Below, piece by piece: positions 35,480 through 47,299 of a DNA stretch of 64,000 bases. Every line of letters begins with the position of its first letter. Position 1 is the stretch's first letter. The notes under the pieces were generated by a model that worked only from the letters and a program-made list of their open reading frames with translations, had not been told where the DNA came from and ran no database searches. Made by a program: the position numbers and the translations under genes. Origin of the DNA: Plantago ovata (Eukaryota > Streptophyta > Magnoliopsida > Lamiales > Plantaginaceae); contig CM051455.1 in assembly GCA_028274465.1 (NCBI GenBank), forward strand, positions 128,809,462-128,873,461, in the 5' to 3' direction.

Positions 35480-37995
35480 CTTGCTCCTTGTGGTCGATCA
35501 ATTCTTGCATCTTTTGATGGGCAAGCCTAGTGCTCTCTTCCAACCTATCAAGCCTTGCCCTAGTCTTCTCAGAATCTTCTTCATAACATTTGAGAAAACT
35601 TTGGGTGTGATCAACCATCTTTTGCAAGTTCTCCATCAGTTGAGCCGACTTCGACTTCGGTGGCTTGATGAATGTGTATTTTACACTTTCATTCGAGTCT
35701 TTTTCACCTATTTTAGCTACCCTCTATGTTAATTTAGCTATATTTTAGTACATTTTATTAGAATAGTGTCACGTTTCCCTTTAGATTTTATTTTACAGGT
35801 TTTGATTGAAATTCGGAGATTTCCGGGCAATTATATTGAAGTCTACAAGGAATTGGTGTTCCAGAAGCCTATTTGGAGTATCTGAAGGTTTCCAGATAGG
35901 ATTTGGAGTCTAGGGGCCGAATCTGGAGGTTAGAAGGCTACTAGAAGTCATAAATCGAGTCCGAAAAGGTGAAGAAATCCAAAACCGCGTCGAAAACGCG
36001 GAAATTCCGCGAAATAACTGTGGGGCGAACCGCCGCGGGCTATTTCGGGGCCTATATATAGTGCTCAGTTTTCTCTCCGAAAATCATATCTTTCCAAGCC
36101 TTCTCTCTCACCTCTCTCTATAGTTTTAGGTAGGAACTTCCCGGGGCCTGTCCTGGGAGTTCCGTAGCTTAGGGAATACTTTTTCATAGCAGTTTGGAGC
36201 TCGTAGGACCGCAATCATCCGGAGATTGACAACCTTCGGTAACTTTGTATCTTACAGTTTTAACTACTTATTTTATTTATCTTTCAATATGTTTTCTTCT
36301 ATGATTTCTATTGATTGCATGCCTATTATGAGTAGCTAAACTTATCATTGGTGGTAGTATGTGAATTCTTAGCGAGGGAAGATAATCATGCTAATGGCTA
36401 TATCGCGCATTATACTCCGTGTCATTGCTTTATTTCGTTGATCAGTTGTAACCAAAATTCTCGTATGTTGTATTGATCATTATGCACAATTGGACACTAG
36501 TCGACCATCAGACCAATTATATTCGTAGTGTTGAATAATTACGGAACACATTAGGACAGCAGTGATTGACTAGTCAGACCCGATTATCTTCGTAGTGCTT
36601 AATACTTGCAACAAGACACTAGATTGATTCAAAGATCTCTATGCAAGACCGAGGAATTTATGCATGATTATCGACCCATTATGCTAAGAAGGACCATACT
36701 ATCACCAATCTCCATTATCTGCTAGAAACCCCATATTGCTTTCTGTCTGTTGTTTTTATATTCTTAATTAGATTTGATAAAACTAGTATAGTCCTGAGAG
36801 AACGACACTCGAGTCATTCTGCTACTACACTACGGTTTTCGTTGTAGTTGTGGATTGCCTTTGGCTAAATAACAAATATTATTTGCTGAATCGAGACCCG
36901 ACAAATCTCCGTTCATCATGGCTCTTTCGGAGCGGGGTTTTCGCAGTGATCATTATCATAGTTTAGCCTACTACGGTCTTGGTTAGGGCCATAGGTTTGG
37001 TTAGCCGGTGCATATCCTTGATTGTTTCGGAATCCTCTTCTCCAAAATCCACCTCTAGGATTCCTACTATCTTGTCCGTAACTAGCTTCTTGAGTACCAA
37101 ACTCCGTAGCAAAGGCTTCCTCTTCACCTCCTCGAGCCCAGTTGCCATCATCATACGCAAGCTCCGATCTACACATATGAGCCCCATGCCCATAGTTCTT
37201 GCATATTCGGCATACTTCGTTCGAAACAGTTGTTCCAGTGGCGCTCTTGAGGACTTGCTTCAATTCGTTGGTAAAGCACTCGAATTGATCCCCATTCCCC
37301 CTATACATAGGGGCTTCTTGAGTCGGTGGAGCTTCAGGTCCACGTCTCCTAACCATCGCTCTTGGGTCCTTGAATTGCGAACCCTTAGCAAGCCTTTCGA
37401 AAACTGCCCAGACGGCTTCTGCGGTTTCCTTCCAAATATTGCCTCGGCATTGGAAATCCACAACTTGTTGGTTCTCGAAGGTTAGTCCATTGTAGAAGTG
37501 TTGGACTAGGTCAGAAATCTCAAAACCATGGTGAGGGCACTTGTTCGTGAGATCTTGGAATCTCTCAAACGCGGTGTAGATGGTCTCATCATACTCCTGC
37601 TTGAATCCAGTGATTTGCGCCTTTAGCGCGGTAGTCAAGGTGTGAGGGAAGTATTTCTCCATGAAAGCTGAAAAAACCTTCTCCTAAGTGTCCAGCGAGC
37701 CTGCTGGTAGAGAACTCAACCATGACTTGGCTCTGTCGCCAAGTCCCATAGCAAAAACCTTCATCCTCAACTCATCCGTTGTTATTTCAGCTCCGGGTCG
37801 TGGGAGTTGGTTGACGAAATCATCGATATCGTGCATCACATCTTCCCTTGATAAGCCATAGAACCTCGGAAGTTGTTGGAACGCGTGGTTCTTGATTTCC
37901 AGATCTCGAGTTGCAGACGAAAGAACAATCGTCGGTCCCCTCATACGATCCTTGGTGGGTTGAACCCATGCTTTTAGTGGTCTAGCTTCTGCCAT
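35480..37995 (-). pseudogene. Gag of the gypsy element, interrupted by a stop and a solo LTR
   Basis: Gag reads from 37995 (MAEARPLKAW) with FYGLSREDVMHDIDDF, a TAG at 37684-37686 where a tryptophan is expected (SLDT*EKVFSAF), then KYFPHTLTTALKAQI, KCPHHGFEISDLVQHFYNGL and a CCHC zinc knuckle (CRICKNYGHGAHMC). At codon EPA-PKEP the frame is cut by the inverted LTR (35666-36918) and resumes exactly on the other side as PPKSKSAQLMENLQKM, a coiled-coil linker, to about 35480. The interruption and the stop make it non-functional. Confidence 0.88.
35666..36918 (+). mobile_element. Solo LTR of the same gypsy family, inverted, target duplication TGGCT
   Basis: A 1253-base LTR begins TGATGAATGTG and ends CCGTTCATCA. 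TGGCT flanks it on both sides (35661-35665 and 36919-36923). It lies in opposite orientation to the element it interrupts. Its palindrome cluster is the shortest of the four LTRs seen (36010-36060), with TATATATAG just after it. Confidence 0.92.
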
Positions 37996-38284
37996 TCCGT
38001 CGATTTCCTTGAAAAGACTGTGTAGAGATTCAGAGAAATCGGTATCCTCTATTTCCTCTAGTGCACGCCTTTGAAGTAGTCACCTTCTTTGGTGGTAGAC
38101 TCTGTCGATCTCAGCAATTGAATCAGCAAGCGGTGTTCCTTTAGATCGTGTATGTGGCATACACTATCTGTAACAGACTAGGAAAGCAGTATCAGAGAGA
38201 GATTAAAAAGGAAAACTAAAACTAATAGAATTAGGAATCGAAAGCTGAAAATATAAACAAATCAAACAGAAAAAAGGAGTATAG

Positions 38285-38302
38285 TCCCCGGCAACAGCGC
38301 CA
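38285..38302 (-). other. Primer-binding site, tRNA-Asp type
   Basis: The minus strand reads TGGCGCTGTTGCCGGGGA two to three bases inside the 5' LTR. From memory this is the complement of the plant tRNA-Asp 3' end with one mismatch (GCGCT for GCGCC), the primer used by Athila/Tat-lineage gypsy elements. Confidence 0.75.
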
Positions 38303-38305
38303 ATT

Positions 38306-39584
38306 TGATGAACGCGCTGGTGTCGTGTTCCAACGCGAACGAATCAAATAAATTTGTTGTTTAGCCAAAGGTAATTCACAACTACAACGAAAACCGTAGT
38401 GTAGCAGTAGAATGACCTCGAGTGTCGTTCTCTAAGGACTATAACTAGCTTTATCTATTTAACCAAGAATATAAAAACAGCAGTCGTAAAAGCAAAGGTT
38501 TTTCTAACAGATAATGGAGATTGGTGATAGTATGATCCTTCAAAGCATAACGGGTCAATAATCATGCGTAAATTCCTCGGTCTTGCATGGAGATCTTTGA
38601 TCAATCGAATGTCATGTTGCAATTATTAAGCACTACGAAGATAAAGATACTGACAAGTCAAGCACTATTGTCCAATTGTGTTCCGTAATTATTCAACACT
38701 ACGAAGATATAGATGTGCATAGGTCGACGAGGGTCCAATTGTGCATAATACTTAATACAACATACGAGAATATAGGCTGAGCCTGATCAACGAAATAAAG
38801 CAATAACACGGAGTATAATGCGCGATATAGCCATTAGCATGATTATCTTCCCTTCGCTAAGAACTCACATACTACCACCAACGATAAGTTTAGCTACTCA
38901 TAGTTGTCATGCAATCAACAGAAATCATAGAAGAAAACATGTTGAAAGATATATAAAAATAAGTAGAATAAACTGTAAGATACAATGTTACCGAAGGTTG
39001 TCAGTCTCCGAAGAATCGCGATCTTACAAGCTCCAATCTGCTATGAAAAAGTATCTCCTAAGCTACGAACCCCCAGAACAGGCTCTGGGAAGTTCCTACC
39101 TAAAACTACAGAGAGAGGTGAGAGAATAGGTCTGGAAAAGTATGAATTTCGGAGAAAAACTGAGCAACTATATATAGGCTTCGAAATAGTGTGGGGCGAT
39201 TCGCCCCACGTCCCGGGCGGTTCGCCCGGGAGTAATTTTCGTGGAATTCCGTGTTTTCGACGCGTTTTTGGATTTCTTCCCCTTTTCGGACTCGATTTCT
39301 GACTTCTAGTGGCCTTCTAACCTCCAGATTCGACCCCTAGACTCCAAATCCTATCCGGAAACCTTCAGATACTCCAAATAGGCTTCTGGAACACCAATTC
39401 CTTGTCAACTTCAATATAATTGCCCGGAAATCCTCGTTTTTCAACCAAAACCTGTAAAATAAAATCTAAAGGGAAGCGTGACACTATTCTAATAAAATGC
39501 ACTAAAATATAGCTAAATTAACATAGAGGATAGCTAAAATAGGTGAAAAAGACTCAAATGAAAGTGTAAAATACACATTCATCA
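38306..39584 (-). repeat. 5' LTR of the gypsy element
   Basis: In element orientation it runs from TGATGAATGTG at 39584 to CGTTCATCA at 38306. A TATATATAG promoter box lies near 39169-39177, preceded on the element's strand by the GC-rich palindromes at 39192-39232. Confidence 0.9.
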
Positions 39585-40025
39585 CCACCCACGCCACCAC
39601 CACCACCACCACCACCACCACCACCACATCACAACCACCACGACTTCTCATTCTCTTCTTCATTCTCCATTTCTCCCCCAATTCAAACCATAAACATCTC
39701 CACCACGCCGGAGCCACCACTGTCCACCACTGCAACTACCGGAGCCGACACTGCCTCCTCGATCTTCTCCTCCTGATCTCTGTCCAATAGGTAAATTCAT
39801 TCCTCTCATCGTCTCTTCTCAATTTGAAATTCATTGTCAATTTCAATTTCCTTTCTTAATTCTTCTCTTTTGTTGAATTGGTAGATCGTCCGCTTCGCCT
39901 CTCCGATTCAATCTGTACCGTATCCAAAAAGGTTAGAACCCTAACCCTAATTTTTGGGCCTTTTTATTTTTTTCGTAATTATGATTGTTTAAGTTGTAAA
40001 ATGGTAAATTATATATGTTGTATAG
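39585..40025 (+). other. CACTA-A internal sequence: CCA microsatellite and gene-like leader
   Basis: A (CCA)n run is followed by CT-rich sequence, a GTAAATTC donor-like site near 39790, a TTGGTAG acceptor-like site near 39885 and a short open stretch ending AAAAAG|GTTAGAAC. This resembles the spliced 5' leader of a plant gene carried in the transposon. No protein family can be read from it. Confidence 0.35.
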
Positions 40026-41336
40026 TGATGAACGCGGATGTCGTGCTCCGAATTCAAGCAAATAATATTTGTATTTAGCCAAAGGCAATCCACAACTACA
40101 ACGAAAACCGTAGTGTAGCAGTAGAATGACTCGAGTGTCGTTCTCTAAGGACTATAACTAGCTTTTTCTAATCTAATTTAGAATATAAAAACAGCAAACG
40201 GATAGCAAAGGGGTTTCTAGCAGATAATGGAGATTGGTGATAGTATGATTCTTCTTAGCATAACGGGTCGATAATCATGCATAAATTCCACGGTCTTGCA
40301 TAGAGATCTTTGAATCAATCTAGTGTCCTGTTGCAAATATTAAGCACTACGAAGATAATTGGTCTGACAAGTCAATCACTATTGTCCTAATGTGTTCCGT
40401 AATTATTCAACACTACGAAGATAATTGGTCTGATGGTCGACAAGTGTCCAATTGTGCATAATAATTAATACAACATACGAGAATTTAGGTTGTGCCTGAT
40501 CAACGAAATAAAGCAATGACACGAAGTATAATGCGCGATATAGCCATTAGCATGATTATCTTCCCTTCGCTAAGAATTCACATACTACCACCAACGATAA
40601 GTTTAGCTACTCATAATAGGCATGCAATCAACAGAAATCATAGAAGAAAACATGTTGAAAGAATATAATAAAATAAGTAGAATAAAACTGTAAGATACAA
40701 AGTTACCGAAGGTTGTCAATCTCCGGATGATTGCGATCCTACGAGCTCCAAACTGCTATGAAAAAGTGTCCCCTAAGCTACGGACCCCCAGAACAGGCTC
40801 TGGGAAGTCCCTACCTAAAACTACAGAGAGAGGTGAGAAAATAGGTCTGGAAACATATGATTTTCGGAGAAAACTGAGCAACTATATATAGGCTTCGAAT
40901 TACCACGGGCGGTTCGCCCCACACGCCCGGCGGTTTGCCCGGTGTGGGGCGGTTCGCCCCAGCTCCGCGGCGGTTCGCCCGACGCTTTTTTCGTGGAATT
41001 CCGCGTTTTCGACGCGTTTTTGGTTTTCTTCCCCTTTTCGGACTCGGTTTCTGACTTCTAGTAGCCTTCTAACCTCCAGATTTGGCCCCTAGACTCCAAA
41101 TCCTATCCGGAAACCTTCAGATACTCCAAATAGGCTTCTGGAACACCAATTCCTTGTCAACTTCAATATAATTGCCCGGAAATCTTCGAATTTCAACCAA
41201 AACCTGTAAAATGAAATCTAAAGGGAAACGTGACACTATTCTAATAAAATGCATTAAAATATAGCTAAATTAACATAGAGGATAGCTAAAATAGGTGAAA
41301 AAGACTCGAATGAAAGTGTAAAATACACATTCATCA
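40026..41336 (-). mobile_element. Second solo LTR of the gypsy family, target duplication TATAG
   Basis: A 1311-base LTR (TGATGAACGCGG to ACACATTCATCA on the plus strand) flanked by TATAG on both sides (40021-40025 and 41337-41341). Same orientation as the full element. It has four GC-rich palindromic units at about 40903-40982, the largest cluster here. Confidence 0.92.
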
Positions 41337-42292
41337 TATAGCAACAATCCGTTTAAATATTTTTTTAAAATTTATTCTGTAATTTTTTAAATTAGTTAGA
41401 ATTAACTAGAGGCTGTTAATTGATTATGTTAACTGAAATTTAATATAATTCTATAATTTAGTATTAATTTATTATAGTTATACTGTAATTTTTTTGATTA
41501 ATTTAGTTGTAATATTTTTGATTAATTAAAAAGATTAAAATTCTGCCTACTTAGTTCTCATAATTATAATTATGTTAATTATTTTAATTATGTTATATAT
41601 GCTATTAAGTGTGATGATTCTATTATAATGGGAACTATAATCTCTTTAGTATGGTACGTGGCTAAAGATCGATCTTATTTAAATCGGATGTAGAGTTTGG
41701 TCTTTGTGTTAGTGGCATATTATGTATGCATGGTATGATAATTTGTGTTATGCTTCTTGATCTCTACAACTTTAATTATGTGCCCAGTTCTATTTGCTCT
41801 CAGGTGATTGTTTTTGTACATAATTAAAATTTCTTGTTTAGTAATTATGTAAGAATTCATTTTTGTAGAGTAGATTTTATATCCTAAATTATGCATGTTC
41901 CTTTATTCTTTCGCTTATTCTCATATAGTACAATTAAAAAAAAATATGGGTGTTTGGTCTAGTGGTATGATTCTCGCTAAATGTGAGAGGTCGCGAGTTC
42001 GATTCTCGCAACACCGTATTTAAAAACATTATATTTTACTATTTTATTATATTGTAGGTGAATTAAATAAATTAAAAGAAATAGAAAATTTATTTAAAAA
42101 AAAAAAACAGATTTAGAGACGGATAAGCTCATCCATCGCTAAATTGGTCAACGCTAATTTAGCGACGGATGAGCTAATCCGTCGCTATATTTAGCGACGG
42201 ATTAGCCCGATCCGTCGCTTTTTGGATTAGCGACGCCACTTTCTGCGACGGACTATCCGTCTCTACGTGGAAATAGCGACGGATCGCTCCTT
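41337..42292. other. CACTA-A internal and subterminal sequence
   Basis: AT-rich sequence followed from about 42115 by dense GCGACGGA repeats in both orientations, the subterminal region expected to bind CACTA transposition proteins. It contains the decayed tRNA described separately. Confidence 0.6.
41948..42016 (+). pseudogene. tRNA-Pro-derived pseudogene inside the CACTA element
   Basis: The sequence follows plant tRNA-Pro closely. D-arm and A box: TGGTCTAGTGGTATGATT. The T-arm GCGAG-TTCGATT-CTCGC is perfectly paired. The acceptor GGGTGTT pairs with AACACC in six of seven positions. The anticodon arm has lost two bases: CTCGC and GTGAG enclose only TAAAT, a five-base loop with no proline anticodon. 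The pol III promoter boxes are intact but the product could not be a normal tRNA. Confidence 0.75.
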
Positions 42293-42640
42293 CACTACAA
42301 GGAGGTGGCCATTTAGCGACGGATCCATCCGTCGCTAAATAATGACGATCGGTCGCTAATAACAATTAGCGACCGATTGGTGTTTTTAGCGATGGATAAA
42401 ATCATCGTCGCTAAACCGTTAGTCGCTAGCGAATTAGGGACCGATGAGTTATCCGTCGCTAATTAGTGACGGATAAGGAGGTTGACTTTTAGCAACCGAT
42501 GACTTATCCGTCGTAAAAGGCCCCGAAGATCCAGCGACGGATTACTCATCCGTCGCTGGATCTCCGGAGATCTTTGCGACGGATAAGTTATCCGTCGCTG
42601 GAGCTCTGGAGCTCCTAGCGACGGATAAAGTCATCGGTTG

Positions 42641-42780
<140 letters not shown>

Positions 42781-43024
42781 CTTTTTTAATTTTTTAGATA
42801 TAATAATGAGAACCAAAATCAAATGCAACCTGTTCAATTAAGCAACATGTTACAGAAATTCTTATAGACCAAATAAACTAAAAAAATAATCCAAAAAAAT
42901 CATAATAAATGTACCAAAACCCTCCATACATATAATAATAATCATACATACACAATACTAATCCAAAATAATATCATAGTGTACACAGTATTCATGTAGA
43001 AAATAGTAAATAGAGTCGAAAAGG

Positions 43025-45333
43025 ATAGGGGATCATGGAGAGGTAGGTGGGTCCATCCCCAGCTTCGCATACAGCTCAGCAAACATAGTACCATATTTAG
43101 CCTTCTGCGCAGCCTGCTCCGCAGCTAGCCTCTTCACCTCCTCATCCTTCTCCTGCAACTAAAGTAAGAGGGCCTGCTCTCGAGCGGAAGCTGCTGCTGA
43201 AGATGATGAAGATGTACTGGCACGGGAACGACGAGTCGGCCTTGAGTCCAATTTAGGGACGGCTGCTGCACTCCCCAGTCCCAAGCGACGGCCCTTCTCG
43301 TCTGGAGGATTCACCTCGAGGAAAATGGCATTCATTTCCTCAACAGTGAGATCCTGATCACGAATCCTGGCCTCGTAGGCCGTCTGACATTATAAATCAA
43401 GAGTATAAGGTGTTAGTTATGTTGTTAATTAGTTATGAAATCACCAGTATTTAATAAACACATGTATTGTTGAACTTACCGCAATTGTTGTGGCCTCGTC
43501 ACACAACCACTGTCCGTCCTTGGCCTTCTGAGATCTCGAGAACAAGGTGAATAGGAGACTCTCCTTATCCTTCAACTGGATGACGCATGAAAGCATCATA
43601 TACTTAGTTTGAAAGTTCGAAATGCAAGTACATAACAAGTATAAGAATGATGAATTCACAAAGTTAATACACTTACCTTCTGCCTCACATGTGCTGTAGC
43701 GATCGACTCAGAGCCAAAACGGTGTGTCACCAGGGTACGGCTCCCATCATTCGGCTGCTTCTTCCTGTTATCAGTGTTCTGGTCAGCCTGCGCCTGGACT
43801 CTCTCGTTAGCCCAATACACCTTCCACGCCTCCCAAATTTCATCTCCGGGCCAATCACCGGTACGTGGACGGTTATGTGTACAGTTTCTTCATGTTATGA
43901 ACCATGCACTTGTAAAGGGCACTACCGTGAGAGTTGAAGCTCCACCAAAGATCCATCATCAATGCTTTCGGAAGGAAGAAATCTTTCTACACAATTACAA
44001 ATAAACATCGAAACACATATATTGGTGAATACTTAAAAACATTCAAGTATAACAAGGGGAAACAACATGTATCAAATATATAACAAGGGGAAACAATATC
44101 TATTCAAGTATATCGGTGACTAACATATCACCCAAGTTCAGTGGCTAACATACCACTCAAATATAGTGGCTACCATACCACTCACATTGTCCTATATTTT
44201 ACTAAAACAATGGTGACTAACATATCACCCAAGTACAGTGGCTAACATACCACTCACACAAAGTGGCTAACATACCACTCACAACACAAACAATTAGGTT
44301 ACTAATGTACGATTATTAACTCACCCTCAGCTCCTCGAACAGGTCTCCCTTAATTTGGTCCGGGATGCAATGCCACTGGCTGCCACCCTCTTGCGGTGGG
44401 ATCATCCTGTTCCGTATTATCCCACTGAGTACTTTAGCAGCGCGCTCCCCATACAACCTGTGAAGAACAGGTAAGTCAATAGTGAGAAGGTTAGTTCGGT
44501 ATATATATATTAAAAGTTCGTAAATCAGTTAATGCCTAATACTTACTTCTCTCCATTGGGGTAAAAGACAGGGCGACCATTCCACATCAGACCATCTTTC
44601 GGCCTTTGAAAGGGACAACCGTCGTCTGGAACGTGGGCCCACGGATCGTGGAGGGAGGAATGAGGAGTCCATCCCCTACTCGACCCAGGTGGAGTCCCAA
44701 AAATAGTAGGGGAGCCCTGCTGTGAGCCCTGCCCGGTGTCCTCTCCGTCGGTATCTGACCTCTAGGACTGCGGGGTCATGTATCGTGGCCTCCTGGGTCA
44801 TGACATCTGCAATAAAAAGATCCGTGTTAGTACATACACAATTGAATATAAAATATGTAAAGTCATTAAGAGATAAAGTAAGGAACGACGCTGGACATTT
44901 GGGTGGTCACGCCAGTAGACCTGCCAATACTCATGAAGGGGAGCTGGCATCCATTCCGAAGGCGGAACTCCCAACAGCCAGTTGGCTTTCCAAGCCTCAA
45001 GTAGGATATCCCCCAACATAGGAACTGACATCTAATAATAATCAACCTATTATATAAGATGTAAAATCAGAGATATAGTAAAGAATATTTTTTTATTATA
45101 TGCCTAATAGATAAGTCAAAGCTAAGTTAAGTCTAAGTCTAAGCTACCGTAGAGGGTAAGTACTTACGGTTCCTACATTTCTTATGGTTGCAAGGACACT
45201 TCATCATCCCAGTACTCAAACACTCGGGTTTTGACAATGCAAATTCAACAAATGCATTGACCCCTTGTACAAACGTAGGCAAAAGTATTCCATCTGCAAT
45301 CCTACTGTACATCCAAGTATGATCGAGATTCAT
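43025..45333 (-). pseudogene. CACTA-B coding region: transposase-associated domain plus Ptta/En/Spm-type exons
   Basis: The region starts at 45333 with a transposase-associated zinc-binding domain (DHTWMYSRIADG, FVQGVNAFVEFALS, MKCPCNHKKCRN). It continues through minus-strand pieces near 45031-44890 (ANWLLGVPPSEWMP), 44740-44550 (DGLMWNGRPVFYPNGE), 44460-44325 (LYGERAAKVLSGIIRN, GSQWHCIPDQIKGDLF), 43990-43680 (ALMMDLWWSFNSHG, DEIWEAWKVYWANERVQAQ), 43560-43470 (LLFTLFSRSQKAKDGQW) and 43385-43025 (LTVEEMNAIFLEVNPPDEKG, RRLGLGSA). The later pieces fit the plant transposase Ptta/En/Spm (PF03004) family. Frameshifts and a TAG (LLL*LQEKDEE) break it. The large TNP2 transposase that normally follows the first domain is absent. 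Confidence 0.7.
44115..44280. repeat. Array of six short hairpin repeats with paired arm changes
   Basis: Units of two kinds alternate: AGTGGCTAACATACCACT and GGTGACTAACATATCACC. The central CTAACATA is constant while the arms differ in matching pairs (GTGG with CCAC, GTGA with TCAC). One unit has CTACCATA. They lie between exons of the CACTA-B coding region. Confidence 0.85.
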
Positions 45334-46995
45334 AATTGAATGCTAAACCTGACCAATAGAAGTTTAGTACATTGCGGCGGCTAACGTATCTTTTCATCGA
45401 TTATTCATTTTAATTATCAGTTTTTTACATTGCATTATATATACTCCCAATATTTTCTAATTTAAATTTACCTATGATCGAGTTATTTCCTTCATACTTA
45501 CGTTTTTTAAAACAATAATTACTTATATTTATCTATATTTTATACAATTTTCATTATAATAACTACTTACAATATACTATAATTACATATATTTATCTAT
45601 ACTTCCATTATAATTATACAATTTCCATTATTATAACTACTTACAATACACAATAATTTACTCATATTTCCATTATACTTATACAATTTCCAAATCTAAT
45701 TAGTAATTAGTATATCCGAAACAAAACTACACTAATTGAACAAAACTAACTACGTAATCCAACGCAATTCAAATACCAAACATAATCGAACTCAACTATA
45801 AAATACCCAATTCATCCCAAATCTATCAATTCACCAACTAAAACTTGTGCATCCCCCCTAATTTGAGCTACACAACATAATAGATACTAGTAGAATGCAT
45901 ACAATTCAATGAATTGAAAAAAAAAATGAAGAATACTAAAATTTAGACAAGTTAGGGTTCGAAATATATACCTTTGATTGCGGAAGAAATGGGGAAATAA
46001 TCACGCAATTGAATAGCTACACTTGTTCCTTGATGGAAGAGCTTCGAAATGACTATAAGATTAATTGAAATGGTGAAGAAATGAAGAAAATAGGGGAGGA
46101 GAAAATGGAGCCGCGAGAGAAGACGATGATGTGCGTGTGTGTGTTCTGTCCGTCTGCCGGTGAAGAAGATGATGATATTAACAGTTAGCGACGGATGGCT
46201 AATCCGTCGCTAAATAGCGATCGGTCGCTATTTAGCGACCAATTAGCTCATCCGTCGCAACTTATTATTATTATTATTTTTTAATATAGTATAGCAACCG
46301 ATGGAACCATCGGTCGCTAAGCATGTTGACCAGCAAAACAATAAAAGAAAAAGAAATTAAAAGTCCGCAACGGATGCGATCATCGGTCGCAAATGTAGCG
46401 ACGGATGGGTCCATCCGTCGCTAAATAGCGACCGATGGCTAATCCATCGCTAATCCCCGTGCGCTCTAAGGGTTTACGGTCGCGCTCTTACACGATTTTT
46501 CTTATCCGTCGCTAATGGCCTTTTATCCGTCGCTAAAAGACCGATCGGTCGCTAATTTTAGCAACCGATCGATCCGTCGCTAAAAGTGGTTGCTAAAACC
46601 TGTATTTCTTGTAGTGTTTATAGCGACGGATACGATCCGTCCCTAAATTGCTGTTTTCTTGTAGTGAAATTTAATATATTTTTTAAACATGATGAAATCA
46701 ATGTCTCTCTCACCCAAGCGTTGAGCATACTCGATAAGGTTTAAATTTTATTCCCATTATTTAAGAAAATTATGATTTTTACAAGAGCTATTCATTATTT
46801 ATTTCATTACGTCAATGTACTCGCTTCGATTATAAAAATATTAATTTATTATAATTACCTTGAAATTAAAAATAAATTAATTAAATTTGATTTTATTATA
46901 AAACAATGAAAACTTTTATAGATAGGTATATAGCGTACACGTTTCATTAAGTAAAAGTTGCTCCCCCGAACTAAAATTTCTGCGTTCGCCCAATG

Positions 46996-47299
46996 AAAAG
47001 ATGCCTGCCTATATATATGTAGATACATTAAACACGACAATTGTCCAAGCGTACAACTTACAAGGAGTTCTCCCTAAACCGACATTCCATTTTTCACCTT
47101 CTTTAGACTCTTTAATGACTATAATCAAGAACCCATCCATAATACAAAAACAAACAATGCAAAACACACAACTGAACAACCCATAATAAACCAGAACAGG
47201 AAACACAAGAGTTTTAAGATGAACTTGAATTAATGGAGATCACAAATAGAACTAGCTAGTGCAGTTGTCTCCTCAAGAAAGACATAAGAGTTGCTGAGT
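46996..47299. other. Short spacer and 3' flank of the lipid-transfer gene
   Basis: Non-coding sequence downstream (in gene sense) of the LTPG stop codon. No separate gene seen. Confidence 0.5.

Larger units (their letters stand above)
29975..39584 (-). mobile_element. Ty3/gypsy element (Athila/Tat-like), non-autonomous, target duplication CCACC
   Basis: Two long terminal repeats (29975-31301 and 38306-39584) bound a minus-strand element, flanked by CCACC on both sides (29970-29974 and 39585-39589). A primer-binding site complementary to tRNA-Asp follows the 5' LTR. Gag and an aspartic protease are present; reverse transcriptase, RNase H and integrase are not. A solo LTR of its own family sits inverted in gag. 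The LTRs are very similar except for their GC-rich palindrome cluster, so the insertion looks recent. Movement would need proteins from a full element elsewhere. Confidence 0.9.

Noticed and set aside
39940..39955. AACCCTAACCCTAA telomere-like motif
   Set aside because: Only two units; common by chance and in plant promoters (telo-box), so no interstitial telomere claim.
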